From assembly GCA_036852015.1 (NCBI GenBank), contig JAANDG010000460.1, forward strand, positions 54,764 to 118,763: a stretch of DNA of 64,000 nucleotides. The letters are read 5' to 3'. Position numbers and translations under genes: made by a program. Below the pieces are notes generated by a model. That model saw only the letters and a list, made by a program, of their open reading frames with translations, had not been told where the DNA came from and ran no database searches. Source of the DNA: Pelodera strongyloides. Taxonomy: Eukaryota; Nematoda; Chromadorea; Rhabditida; Rhabditidae. Each line of letters begins with the position of its first letter. Position 1 is the stretch's first letter. Shown one piece after another: positions 11,968 to 23,375 of the stretch.

Positions 11968-14900
11968 TCAAGGCAAAGATGCATCAAACCAACTCATTCC
12001 GTAAGACATCCTGCTTGGGAGATCTTTCGTCGAGGTGATCCCTCTTGGGCGGGGTGGCCAACCCTCCTGAGCGGCTGTTCTTGGGTGGTTCATCTTGGTG
12101 CTGGGTGGTCCTTCTTCCTTCTTGTGCGGTCCTCGAAGCTTCCTGACGAACGAAACCACCTCATCTAGAAGGAAATGGTAAAAACATTTGCCGCTATAGG
12201 CAATATTCCACATTCAACTGGCGTGCGATGAAAACGGAGAAGCCATCTATTAAAAATATTCATAGGTGGCCTCAATAATAGTACGATGATGTAGATGTAG
12301 CATGAACTAATCTTCTATGCCCTGTGGTATTAACACAAGGAAGTAAAGCACAACAACTTACGTTGGGATACGGTGCGACGGTGTGGTGTGGGCAATCAGA
12401 ATCTACTTGGGTGGTCTCCTTAGCTCCAACCGTTGACGTCGATTTGCCCTCTCACATCTCACACGGTGCTACCACTCCCAGTTTCCCGCATTGTACATCA
12501 CACCTAAAAGAAAGCCGTATAAAGGTTCAAGCTGAATATAAACTAGACAAACCAGTCGCACATCAAACAGCTCAGAAACATTCCGATATGTAACGCGTAC
12601 AACATGCTCATTTAACGTGGTTTGCTTTTTTCTACTTTTTAAGAACTTTGATTTTGACATGAAGTTCGTTATAATACTTTACGTGCAGCTGTATTTGAAC
12701 AAAATATTTGACAGCAAAATTGAACGGTTCATAAAGGGTGAGTGTTGATGAGATGGGGGAGGGGGCTTGAAAATAAAACAGAACTCGAACAGTAGTCAAT
12801 CAAGTTTTCAAATTCACCAGAGGCCGTATTCGCCAACACACAGGGAGCCCTATCTAGACTCACGAGCGCTCTAAATCTCTTCTGTTCTCGCACTCTCTAC
12901 GCGCGCTTTAGCTCCCTGGGGAGGCCAGGGAGGATTCCCTACGTGTTGGTGAATACGGCCTCGAGAGCGAAGTCGAGAATATGTCACGCACAAACGCACA
13001 CTAATCCAGCAAATCAAAATCAAGAAAAGATTACCACTAGCTCTTGAATTGCTCTGCGTTCCTGATGTGCAAAACCACTTTCCAGATAGAGATTCAGGAT
13101 GAAAATGCACTGGACGAATTCCTTTTCTTAGCAACCAAGGTTTACCTAAACGAGAACAAATGAAAGTGTTGGTAATTATGATATGAGATATGACCTTCCA
13201 TTGCTACACAAGACCGAGAAAACGCCAGGCAAACATTCTCCAGAAACCATTCTGGTCTCAAACCGCGCAGCGCACCCCAGCCAAGGGGCGCTCGTTTGCA
13301 AACTACGCGGCTCGGTGCGCCCCCCCCCCCCTCAGCGCGGTACGCGGCTGGCGTGCACTCCAATTTGCGCGGCTGGGTGCGCTCAACACCGAGGAACGTA
13401 GCCGTGCTATGTGGCCATAACGTCCTTACTCCTTACATTATTCATTATCGCTGTCGTACTCGTACATAATGAAGAAACCAAAACTTGCTCACACACACAC
13501 ATAGTATTTTAGAAACATGTCGAATTGTCGGGGTTTTCTTTTAATCTGTGCTTCACTCTGACACATTTCAAACCAAGCATGTTTCCAGTTTTACTCACAA
13601 AACACACCGTATAAAAATATTGCGATTGCTAAGCCAATTGCTACTTTGAATTGATGGATAAGCGAACGCATCTCATTTGATGCTCTCATTTTACGCGAAA
13701 AACTAGCATGTTCGTACCGAGCTCAGTTACGCGCCTGGGGAACATGTACACTTAGGAGTGCTTAATTGCTTAAATAAACTAACAAAATGTACCTAACCAA
13801 GCCAAATTCGCAGCAGGCTTAGTGATCCGGCGATACGATGTGTGGGTTCGGATTGATGTGAGCGAAGTAGGAATACAACTTCCACGATTAGGGCCGTGTC
13901 TTGCCAGAGTCTGCAAAAATATGATTCGTTACAAACTGATTCGGATGTGAATCGCCCAAAACAGACGTGCACGGAAACCTCTAGTGGAGACCAGCAGGAA
14001 GGATACTTGCCAAAACAACTAACTCGTACCAGCAATCATATTCACTTCTCACACTTAGCGTAATTTGCATTCCACCCGGGGCCGGGGCATAAATTAGGTC
14101 CGCATCTCAAAATTTTGGTACATGCCTTGGACCGACTTCGGTGGGAGGAGATTTAGACTAATTTGTGTATAATGCATTACGGATTGGAGTTTGACTGTTT
14201 TTTTTTTCGGGAGATGATTTACCCTGCCAGAAGAGTGATGGCTAGGAGACCGGGAGATGATAGTCCGCATATGGCGGGATGCTTTATGCTATGGTCACCC
14301 AACACTAGGAACTTCACGAATCGTAAGTAAACCTGAGTACAAAAATAAACGACATCCCGACCTATCCAATTACAGAGGGTAGGTGCGCATGCACGTTAAC
14401 CCTTTTTCAATAGGCACGCCCTTGACAGTTAATCAGAAGAAGAACACAAACCCCTAAGCCTAAGCACAGGTTACATACGAGATTAAAGTACACACTGACC
14501 AAGTTTACAAGTGGTCCTATCGGTGGGACGTGACCGTTGACATCCGTTGCATCGGTACATTGAAGCAGCAGCCGACACTCTTCATTAGTACTCCGCAAAG
14601 ACGTCTTCGAACCCACCACAACGAACCATCATTCGCCTGAACATTGAAGCATTCAGCCGCAACTAGCGTTTCTGACATTATGTTGGGCCTATGATGACAA
14701 AACAATGTGCTTTCACCTATGCATCGGCGACTGATACTTGGAAATTTAACCATAATAAGCCAGATGCCCATCATAAGCTTGATAAGCTGCAGGGACATTA
14801 CCCCCTTGTCTCACAGAGACACATTTTCTGAAAGGTGTGCAAGTGCCGAATTCTTACACTACACTGTACACAATAAAGCAGCCCTAGTGACCTAGTACTC

Positions 14901-15506
14901 ATTATATCCATTTGATTACTATTACTGTAGCAAAATTACACAACTTACAAAAAACATCCCCCACCAGAATGTTACGTCTTCATAATGTAACCGAAACACA
15001 ACGAAATTTGCCAAGTTACAGAAAACTCCAATAAAGGGAAAAGGCGACTTTCAGGGTAAAGGAATCAGCTAGAGCTGTCTGATTAATCTGATGGAGAGAG
15101 ATAGAAATATTATAACCACACAACACTGCTGTGCCGTGCCCTGTCTGTGGCTACTTTGATAAAACCACAAAATACTCGAGAATTCAGCTGAGCCGTGTCC
15201 CTAGCACCAGCACAACCAGGCAAACTACCGTAAACTTCAATGTACTGTAAACTACCGTAAATTCTGCAAACTACAATAAACTTCTATGGACTACCGTAAA
15301 TTGAAATCTTACAACTCTTACTATGAGCACTTACAGTAGTTTCGATGAAGTTGTTTGAGTATTAGTAGCTTTACTCAATCCTACCAACGCTGAAAAAAAC
15401 TCACTTCTGAAGTCTCTGAAGAGTATTTTCCTCGTAGATTCGCAAGAACGAGTCCCGATCCGATCCCGTCAGTAGTACCTCAGCTCCCGACATCAAGTTG
15501 ACAACA
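11968..15506 (-). CDS. Probable multi-exon gene of unknown function (5' end not found)
   Basis: Four minus-strand exons join in one phase with consensus splice sites: 15405-15506 (VVNLMSGAEVLLTGSDRD...), 13798-13910 (LWQDTALIVEVVFLLRSHQS...), 13035-13145 (KPWLLRKGIRPVHFHPES...) and the last exon 11968-12164 (EVVSFVRKLRGPHKKEE...), which ends in TGA. Together they give about 172 residues: a mixed hydrophobic and amphipathic part, then a Lys/Pro/Arg-rich low-complexity tail. I do not recognise the family. A competing terminal exon, 14585-14636 (RMMVRCGGFEDVFAEY then TAA), is also phase-compatible with the first listed exon. The gene must extend upstream because 15405-15506 starts inside a codon. 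A candidate exon at 16698-16794 could belong to it. The exon chain is fairly sure, the complete gene is not. Confidence 0.55.
12820..12962. mobile_element. Miniature inverted-repeat element, GAGGCC[G/A]TATTC family, copy 1
   Basis: Terminal 20-bp inverted repeats GAGGCCGTATTCGCCAACAC (12820-12839) and its complement (12943-12962) differ at one base. The interior is short, GC-rich and non-coding. The copies at 16960-17088 and 39718-39837 have related ends. It lies inside an intron of the gene above. Confidence 0.8.
13255..13395. other. GC-rich low-complexity patch with a poly-C run
   Basis: Contains repeated CGCGGCTSGGTGCGC-like words (13308, 13343, 13368) and a run of about eleven C residues near 13320. 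It lies in the intron between exons 13798-13910 and 13035-13145. It is probably a degenerate tandem repeat, not coding. Confidence 0.5.
14082..14304 (+). repeat. Dispersed repeat, copy 2 of a direct pair
   Basis: Same ordered blocks as 4163-4294 in the same orientation, with extra sequence between them. Lies in the intron between exons 15405-15506 and 13798-13910. Confidence 0.7.
15221..15302. repeat. Short tandem repeat, CTACCGTAAA words
   Basis: Four to five degenerate copies of a CAAACTACCGTAAACTTC-like word in about 80 bp, just downstream (minus-strand sense) of exon 15405-15506. Confidence 0.7.
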
Positions 15507-15607
15507 CTAAATGGAGAAAGAGGATAATAAGGGCCGTACCTATGACATTGACTTTCTAAACGAATCCTAAGAGGCCGGATAATGCCGAAGCTCAACATGA
15601 TGCATTA

Positions 15608-16277
15608 TTCCAGTTTAGCTAACAACATAGTGTTTCCGACGCACAAATACGTTCAAAGCAAACAAAACAACCCTGTTCCCATTGCTACACATGAGGTAAG
15701 AGGTAAGCAGTCAAAAATATAGTTGAAAATATCAGTTGATCTATTTGTAGGTCCATATAATTGAGAGAGAGGACATGTTTAAGCACAATGTTTCACGTGC
15801 ACCATTTTATTTAGCGGAGAGAGATGCCGGCTAATGCCGAAACAGAAATTTTGCGTTCGCCTAGTTTAGCTAAACATATGGTTTCCGACGCACGATACGG
15901 TCACCGCAAACAAAACAACCCTGTTTCCCACTGCTACACATGAGGTAAGCAGTCAAAAATATAGTTGAAAATATCAGTTGATCTATTTGTAGGTCCATAT
16001 AATTGAGAGAGAGGACATGTTTAAGCACAATGTTTCACGTGCACCATTTTATTTAGCGGAGAGAGATGCCGGCTAATGCCGAAACAGAAATTTTGCGTTC
16101 GCCTAGTTTAGCTAAACATATGGTGTTTCCGACGCACGATACGGTCACCGCAAACAAAACAACCCTGTTTCCCACTGCTACACATGAGGTGAGCAGTCAA
16201 AAATATAGTTGAAAATATCAGTTGATCTATTTGTAGGTCCATATAATTGAGAGAGAGAGAGAACATGTTTAAGCAAG
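15608..16277 (+). repeat. Tandem repeat, ~245-bp unit, nearly 3 copies
   Basis: GTTTCCGACGCAC recurs at 15632, 15881 and 16124. Each copy continues through CAAACAAAACAACCCTGTT, a CACATGAGGT word, TCAAAAATATAGTTG and AATTGAGAGAGAG. The second and third units are nearly identical, while the first is shorter and more diverged. It probably lies inside an intron of the minus-strand gene. Confidence 0.9.
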
Positions 16278-16697
16278 TCTGTGTTGCAAAAATAAAACTT
16301 AACAACCTACCTAATTGGTATTAACCAGAGGTGTAGAAGCAGCTCTGAATCGCTATCCAAGAGGCGCAGATAGGACGACAAATACCGTAGTCGCACCACT
16401 ATTTCCTTCCTTCACACATTCAACGCAAGTGAACGACTGAACCAAGGAATCTGTAAATGAAAGTAAAGTTGAAAGTTGAAAGATAATCAAAAACCTAGTC
16501 CACATAGTCTCACAGTCGCGCTCTCGCAAGTAGAGTATCTAAGCTGACATATCGGCTCAATGGCTCTACGACACCAAGAATCAAGAAAGCGTGGTCATTG
16601 GTCTACTGCTAGACTTTTCCAAAGCAAGCAAAATGTTAGACATACTGTCTGCCAACCATCTGTATCACTCGAAGTAAGTGAGTACTAGATAACTTAC

Positions 16698-16794
16698 TCC
16701 TCTTACTAGTCGGATATGTCTGTTGTTCAGTTCCGGTTCCCTCCATCCATATACTTGTATCCTTGTAAGTTCGATCCGACACAAATCGAGCAGA
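16698..16794 (-). CDS. Candidate exon, upstream of the 12-15.5 kb gene
   Basis: Acceptor GGTCTCGTAG at 16795 and donor GTAAGT at 16697. Two frames are open: one reads LLDLCRIELTRIQVYGWREP and the other SARFVSDRTYKDTSIWM. It is placed correctly to be an upstream exon of the 11968-15506 gene, but I found no single phase-compatible link to exon 15405-15506, so an intervening exon would be needed. Uncertain. Confidence 0.3.
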
Positions 16795-16959
16795 CTACGA
16801 GACCACTGCTAGTCAGAATCCGCCATTCAACAACCTCTAAAAAATTTTATAATACAATGATATAGTCTATGTAAGTAAGCAAGAAAATACAATACATAGA
16901 GCTGTCATATTCTGTAACACATACTACTACAGTGATCCCAGTTAGTCCCCATTCCCAGA

Positions 16960-17088
16960 GTCCATATTCACCACTCAGTTCCCCACGGGGAATTCTCCAT
17001 TTTTTTCTCTGCGTGTGTCACATTAGAATACTATTTTCGGTCCCCAGGGATTATTTCCCCGAGGGAATCGCAATGGTGAATATGGCCT
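16960..17088. mobile_element. Miniature inverted-repeat element, same family, copy 2
   Basis: Starts TCCATATTCACCACTCAG and ends with the complementary TGGTGAATATGG. The left arm matches the right arm of the copy at 39718-39837. The interior is pyrimidine-rich and non-coding. Confidence 0.75.
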
Positions 17089-18058
17089 CAGTACATGCTC
17101 TACACATTGGTGAGTCTCTGCAACATTGCAATAAATACCACCAACTCGATACAATAAATAGACAAACACCCACCATTCATTTCCTGAAGTACCAAACGTC
17201 TTCACTCTTCAGGGCGACCAGATGAAGGAGAAAGACATCATGAGCGAGTAGATGCGGACACCCAAAGAATGCAACATAGAGAGACAGTTACAGAACAATA
17301 ACAATGCTAGCAAAAACAATTCAAGCTGTCGAATAGGCATGAGCAATTTACTGGGTGAGGGAGAAATTTACCTTTTTTTAAACTGAAATTGAAAGAAAAC
17401 TAAACGCACCATAAACCAAACGCATTTCACTCTTCAACTCCAAACTATTGGCCAGTTGGGCGAGGGACTGGGACAGATGAAAACCGCAGTGTGGCAACAT
17501 TCAGCAAGTCCTGTGCCATTTCGAAGAGTAGAACCTCGACCTGGAGGACAAAACATAAGAATACAGTAGCTAGTTCGCTTTGGGAACAGGGCCAACTATC
17601 AGAGTCAGTCAAAGCGCTCGCTCAACTTTTTAAGACCATTAAATCCAGGGCATAAAACTCGTCGGTAAAAGCTCAAAACCTCAAAACAAAGCTCAAAACA
17701 ACACAAACACACAAGAAAACGATGCCATGATTAAAATAGCAAGGATTAAAACAAACAAATAGTTATAAAACCCACATATCATAATATCGTAGTTCCTACA
17801 TGGATAATCAGCAAGTAGCACTAAGTAGAACCTGCCACTATTTATACCTGCAAGTAGTAAAATTAAAGTGTACGGAAGACTCGCCTAAGCCTAAAATGCA
17901 TTCGAACGCGAAAATAATGAACTCTATAAAGCAATACAATCAATAATAGAAACCCTGAAATAAAAGATTACTTAAGGAACAACCACATTGACTTTTATCC
18001 CTGAAATGAACGATTAGTGATTTGAGCGGCTTTAAGAGCGCACAAAAGATGCAAAAAC
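17089..18058. other. Stretch without a supported gene
   Basis: A-rich DNA with occasional minus-strand donor-like sites but no exon chain that I can support. Confidence 0.4.
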
Positions 18059-18482
18059 ATAATGCCCCTCGATGACCTGAAAAGGATTAGAAGTGTCCGG
18101 AAGCCGGGTTGGGATACACCTGGTGGGAGGAACCGGAGCGGTCCCCCTACCCAGGGCGCACCCAACCGGCTGCCGAGCGGACCAAGGAGCGAACCTGAAA
18201 AGGGTTGCTGTCCCAACTCGGGACAGCATCAAGGATCTGAAAGGGGAGATTAGTCTGATTAGGGTTGTCATGTATTAGGTAGTGGTCCACTACCTCATAC
18301 ACAACAACCCCTTGGACCCAGGTTGGGTGAAAACCCCGCCCCTTTTGCCGTTGGCCAGCGGGTGGCCCCTACGCCTAACATAGGCAAGCCCAGGAGCCTG
18401 ATTGGGGCGCACCTGATATGGGATACCAAAATGGCCCCACACACCAGATGTACCAAACCAGACCCTGGCCAGCCCAATTCTA
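18059..18482 (-). repeat. Interspersed repeat, arm 1 of a long-range inverted pair
   Basis: The reverse complement of this interval matches 45462-45876 over its whole length with moderate divergence. Shared landmarks include CCTCGATGGCCTGG-like ends, a GTCCCAACTCGGGACAG palindrome, the TACCTCATA/TATGAGGTA words and the GGTTGGGTGAAAACC block. Open frames on both strands are repeat by-products. Confidence 0.85.
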
Positions 18483-18791
18483 GAAGTTCTTCAGCCAGCC
18501 TACAGTCTCAATTAGGACCATCGAGAGAGAAGTAACTAACACGCATATCACCTAGTCTACATGTTTTTTGCTTCTTGTTCGAAATTACCCCAAAGTTCAC
18601 GTGTTTCTCTATCTCATATATTCCTAAAACAAACACAGGATTAGCTAGTGGGCAATCAAATCAAAAAATGAAGGTTAGGTTCGAAATCCTGTTTTGTACT
18701 GTAGATCTAATCTTTATTTTGGCTCGAAATCTTCCCTCCACCAATCGTACAAAAAATTGGAATAACGAGTTGCATGATGCCTCATGATAAA

Positions 18792-19788
18792 GGAACTCAA
18801 CCCCTTTAAAGGGGGAGTTCCCGTGGGTATCTGCAATTTCTGAGCCCGGAACTCAACCCCTTTAAAGGGGGAGTTCCCGTGGATATCTGTCTGCAATTGC
18901 AATCTCTGAGCCCGGAACTCAACCCCTTTAAAGGGGGAGTTCCCCTGGGTATCTGCAATCACTGAGCCCGGAACACCGGAACTCAACCCCTTTAAAGGGG
19001 GAGTTCCCCAGGGTATCTGCAATTTCTGAGCCCGGAACTCAACCCCTTTAAAGGGGGAGTTCCCCTGGGTATCTACAATCTCTGAGCCCGGAACACCGGA
19101 ACTCAACCCCTTTAAAGGGGGAGTTCCCCAGGGTATCTGCAATCTCTGAGCCCGGAAGTCAACCCCTTTAAAGGGGGAGTTCCCGTGGGCATCTGCAATC
19201 TCCATGAGCCCGGAACTCAACCCCTTTAAAGGGGGAGTTCCCCTGGTTATCTGCCATCTCTGAGCCCGGAACTCAACCCTTTTAAAGGGGGAGTTCCCCT
19301 GGGTATCTGCAATCTCTGAGCCCGTAACTCAACCCCTTTAAAGGGGGAGTTCCCGTGGGCATCTGCAATCTCCATGAGCCCGGAACTCAACCCCTTTAAA
19401 GGGGGAGTTCCCCTGGTTATCTGCAATCTCTGAGCCCGGACCGGAACTCAAACCCTTTAAAGGGGGAGTTCCCGTTAGCATCTGCAATCTCCATGAGCCC
19501 GGAACTCAACCCCTTATAAAGGGAGAGTTCCCGTGGGTATCTGCAAACTCCATGAGCCCGGAACTCAACCCCTTTAAAGGGGGAGTTCCCCTGGTTATCT
19601 GCAATCTCTGAGCCCGGACCGGAACTCAAACCCTTTAAAGGGGGAGTTCCCGTTAGCATCTGCAATCTCCATGAGCCCGGAACTCAACCCCTTATAAAGG
19701 GAGAGTTCCCGTGGGTATCTGCAAACTCCATGAGCCCGGAACTCAACCCCTTTAAAGGGGGAGTTCCCGTGGGCATCCGGCATCTCCA
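18792..19788. repeat. Satellite: 17 copies of a ~55-63-bp palindromic unit
   Basis: Each unit holds a near-palindromic core, GGAACTCAACCCC-TTTAAAGG-GGGAGTTCC, followed by a 25-30-bp linker (CCTGGGTATCTGCAATCTCTGAGCCC). Core starts fall near 18792, 18847, 18915, 18976, 19035, 19106, 19155, 19214, 19268, 19325, 19381, 19442, 19500, 19560, 19620, 19679 and 19738. Bases 19381-19558 and 19559-19736 are a repeated block of three units, i.e. a higher-order repeat of 178 bp. The minus strand stays open for long stretches (NSPFKGVEFRAQ-like units) because many units keep the frame. Confidence 0.95.
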
Positions 19789-19789
19789 A

Positions 19790-22700
19790 ATGCCTTACGG
19801 TGCGGGAGCAGGCGGGCGCACCGCATCGCACTGCAAACTGCATGTGCAAAAGGTGGAAAAATATAATAGATTTAGTCACGGTCAGGTTCAGGTTCACTGA
19901 TCGTAGGACACAATAGAAGTGCTGACAAGTTTTGGGTGGTAGTGTAACGTTTGCCGCCATACAGCCATACTTAGGATTTCAGGGAAGCCTGGTTTCATAT
20001 TTCATAACCGTAGTCGGTTATGAAAATCCTCAGATCCACAACACGAGAGCCGCACAATATATTGTTGACCTCGTGAGGTGAGCCTGACCTTTGTAAGTGA
20101 GACACCTGAGGGCGCCACTGACCTTTCTAAAGATTCACAAGAGCAAGCGGATGTTATTCCACCACAAAATACTTTCTAAGTCAGCCCCCAGTAAGCCTCA
20201 ATGAACAAAAAGGACCTAACACCTCTGATCTTATCTTAACAGATCATAAATCATGCACTTTGTTGATGCATAAGAGGTTTCCATAAGGGCAGGTTTCGCC
20301 CAACGAAATGTGGACCTTAAAAGGGTCAGGCTCATTGACCGAAAGACCCAATAGAGTCCCTAGATAGGCGGTCAACTGATACATTATCAGGAAGTGCAAT
20401 TTTGCATGATTTCTATGATTTCTTTGCCTTAACATGATCAGATCATTGCACAATAGCACATTAATTTGAGAGATTATAAGGATGCCGTTTAAAATCGAAA
20501 ATACACAGAGGTTGTTGGGAGAAAACCACTTGATTTTGGGTTTTGGCTCGGGGAATAGTAAGCTTTGGGTTTTGCAAATAGCGCGCTCAGATCCCGGTTT
20601 TGGGTCGCATAATGGAACGACAATTTCAATCGAATCATTTAAACTGCGACTTTTGGCCCATTCTGAAACGAGAACTTAGGACACTGGGCCACATCAAACC
20701 CTCAAGTCTCAAGGTTGGCATCAACCTCCAACAATAACGCATAAAAGGAAGCGCAGAGCAAAAGCAAAGAAATTAGACATCACCCAACCAAAGCCAAAAC
20801 TGTGGCATTCTCCTATTCTCCAAAAAAAGAAGAGCAAGGGCCGAGGCGCCGAGCAGGCAATTGAATTAGAATTTCAAATCTTATTAAAAGGAGCAAGGTT
20901 TGTTTTCCCAATGTCGCCAACGACAATATGAGAGTCGGCGCGCAGCTTGACGAGCTCTGCCATTTTTTCTAAGTTTCAAGGCTTTTGGTAAAAGTAGAGC
21001 AACCTTTCGCAGCTCAGCTATGCTATTCAAAATAAGGCAATCGAGACTTATCACTATAAAAAGTGTGCCCATTTTTCGTAGTATCTAGTCGCCTTAAAAA
21101 GCAAGGGCCGTCCGGCCGTCTAGTAAAAAATATTGCGCCTATCGTAGGGCATGTGCATAAGGACAAGATTCCAAGGTTTGGAAAAGCGCAACAAATCTCC
21201 TGACCAAAAAGAACAAGCTGGAAGCAGCACAACTACTGGTTCTACACCGAAAAGCTTCTGATTAAAGAAGGGATTTAAAGCAAAGTAAAAAGAAAGCCAA
21301 GCCAATTAAACAAGTCCAAATTTCAAGCACTAACGTAAAATGTTTAAAATGACCAACTAAAGACGCAAGGCACGCACGAGCAAGAAGCAAGAAGCGTGAC
21401 TGTGATGTTTAATACGGTTTGATTGAAAGGGAAGCGGAAATGCGCATACACGCAATTGACGCAATGTGCGAGCCTTAGCCCCGAGAGCGCGAAAGGGGAT
21501 ACAGAACAGGTCAAGCTATTGGAGAGTTACAAAAATAAGACCGTTCTTCTACAAGAAAGTGTGTTTTGTGAAAAGATTGAATGCACAGCTGACATAAAAA
21601 TATGCAAACATCAGAATGAATGGAAGACGCAGCGTTATACAGCACATAGCCAAGGAGCAAGCGCAACCATAAGTCTCATAAGCGAGAGTTTTCAAAGTAG
21701 AAAATGCCCATGCAGAAACCTATTCTTAAAAACTTCAGAAGGTGCCTAAAAATCTATTGCCAACAATGAACAATGCGGCCATGACAAAAAGTGACTATAT
21801 AAAGAATCCACCACATACTCATCAACGTAACATCAACCCATAATAAATAATCGCGAACATACGCAGCACAACGGAGGGGCTTGCCAATAAAATCACAAAG
21901 AACATCCACTTCGTGGAGAGATGAACGACAAAAGTGTAAGCCTGTAAGCGCAAACCTAAAGCGTTTCAAGCTGACCGAAAATGCGAACCGTAACCTGGAG
22001 CTTATAACCTCATGCGTCGTGCGCCACCACGGAAACAGATATTGCCATCATACAACAAAGAATAACACAATAAGCACGCTCATGAGAGAATGAGAATGAG
22101 AGAATCATGGAGAAGAATCACTGTAAAAAACGTACTTACTAAAGTCGAAAAGCATAGGAGAAATCGCAAAAACTGCAAGCCTGAATTTTGAGGGTTTCTG
22201 AGAGAAATGAACTTGAATATGCCATGTTTCAAAAAAAATGTAGGGGAAAACACGGGAGACCGGAGCTGACAGCGTAACTACAGTGCGACCAAGAATGAAC
22301 AAAGCAACGCAAAAACGTGCTAAATACACCGCAAAACAAAAGAACGAGCGCTGATGTGGGAATAAACGAAGTGAACGCAAAGGCACTAAAGAAACTGAGT
22401 TCCGCAAGATTATACAGTAACCAACCATAGAGTAAAATAAAACAAAAAGTTTTTGGATGTGATCTCAAACGAACGTTTTGGAATGGGATGCAAACGAAAA
22501 GCGGCTAGGCCAAAAAGTTACCGTAATCAACCAAGCATACAGTAACAAGCGATGATACCGTAATCAACCATAGAGTAACAAAAAGGGTTTTGAGTTTGGT
22601 CTCGGAACAAAAGGAGTAATTATGGTAAAGCAATTAACCTGGGAAGTGCCAATAAACGGAAACGAGCCTGTAAAATTTCCGCAGCTAACAATAAGTGTGA

Positions 22701-23370
22701 GAGATGCGCGCGCGTCGATATAATGTGCCTACCAGCACCTTACAATTCAAGGGTATACAGTAACCCGTACCCGAAGAAATCAAAAGTTACCAAAGTTGCA
22801 AGGTAAGCCTTGCTGATCCAAACGAGTGCCAATAAATAAAGAGGAGTGCCATATCTGACTATGTGCCTGAACTGCCAAGAAAGAACTGAAGTGCCAAAAG
22901 TAAGGAAGACGGAAAGGAGAAAGAAGAATGAAAAAGAAAGAAACTTGAAAAGAAAGACCAAAAAAGAGAGAACATTTCAGCGCGGAAAGAATAAAGCATA
23001 AACCGTAAGAATGAAAGAGAAAGCACCGTATAACCGTAACCGCAAGCCGCTAATTAAGAAAAGCCCGAAAAATTCCAAAAAATAACTTCAAAGATTGCAC
23101 CTTCAATAAAACATTAACACCATTCACACTCACACACATGTCCCATATATCACCTAGAAAATAAACAATTAAAAACCGGTCAACACACACACTCTTCAAT
23201 AAAACCTAGAATCTGAAATACTTTATAATACACTGAGTAACGAACACTTCATACCATATACTGTTCCACCGTTGATCACTTAACAAAACAAAATATTAAA
23301 CCCGAGAATTATGGAACTTAAGAAAATCAATACAAGGGGCAAAAAGGGAACCAACTGCCGGCCGTCCACG
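19790..23370. other. Gene-poor stretch between satellite and the 15-exon gene
   Basis: Mostly A-rich on the plus strand. Near 22390-22600 there are repeated CCGTAATCAACCA and CATAGAGTAAC words with AAAAAG tails. Candidate open frames (for example 20884-21072 minus and 21423-21749 plus) have no splice context or motif. I call no gene here. Confidence 0.45.
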
Positions 23371-23375
23371 ATATT

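Noticed and set aside
16108..16305. CFVCGDRIVRRKHHM reminiscent of a nuclear receptor zinc finger start
   Set aside because: It falls in the 245-bp tandem repeat. The other two copies change or stop the frame, and no following Cys/His pattern is present.
18792..19788. CRISPR-like array of repeats and linkers
   Set aside because: The linkers are themselves repeated, a higher-order unit exists, there are no cas genes, and the context is eukaryotic. It is a satellite.
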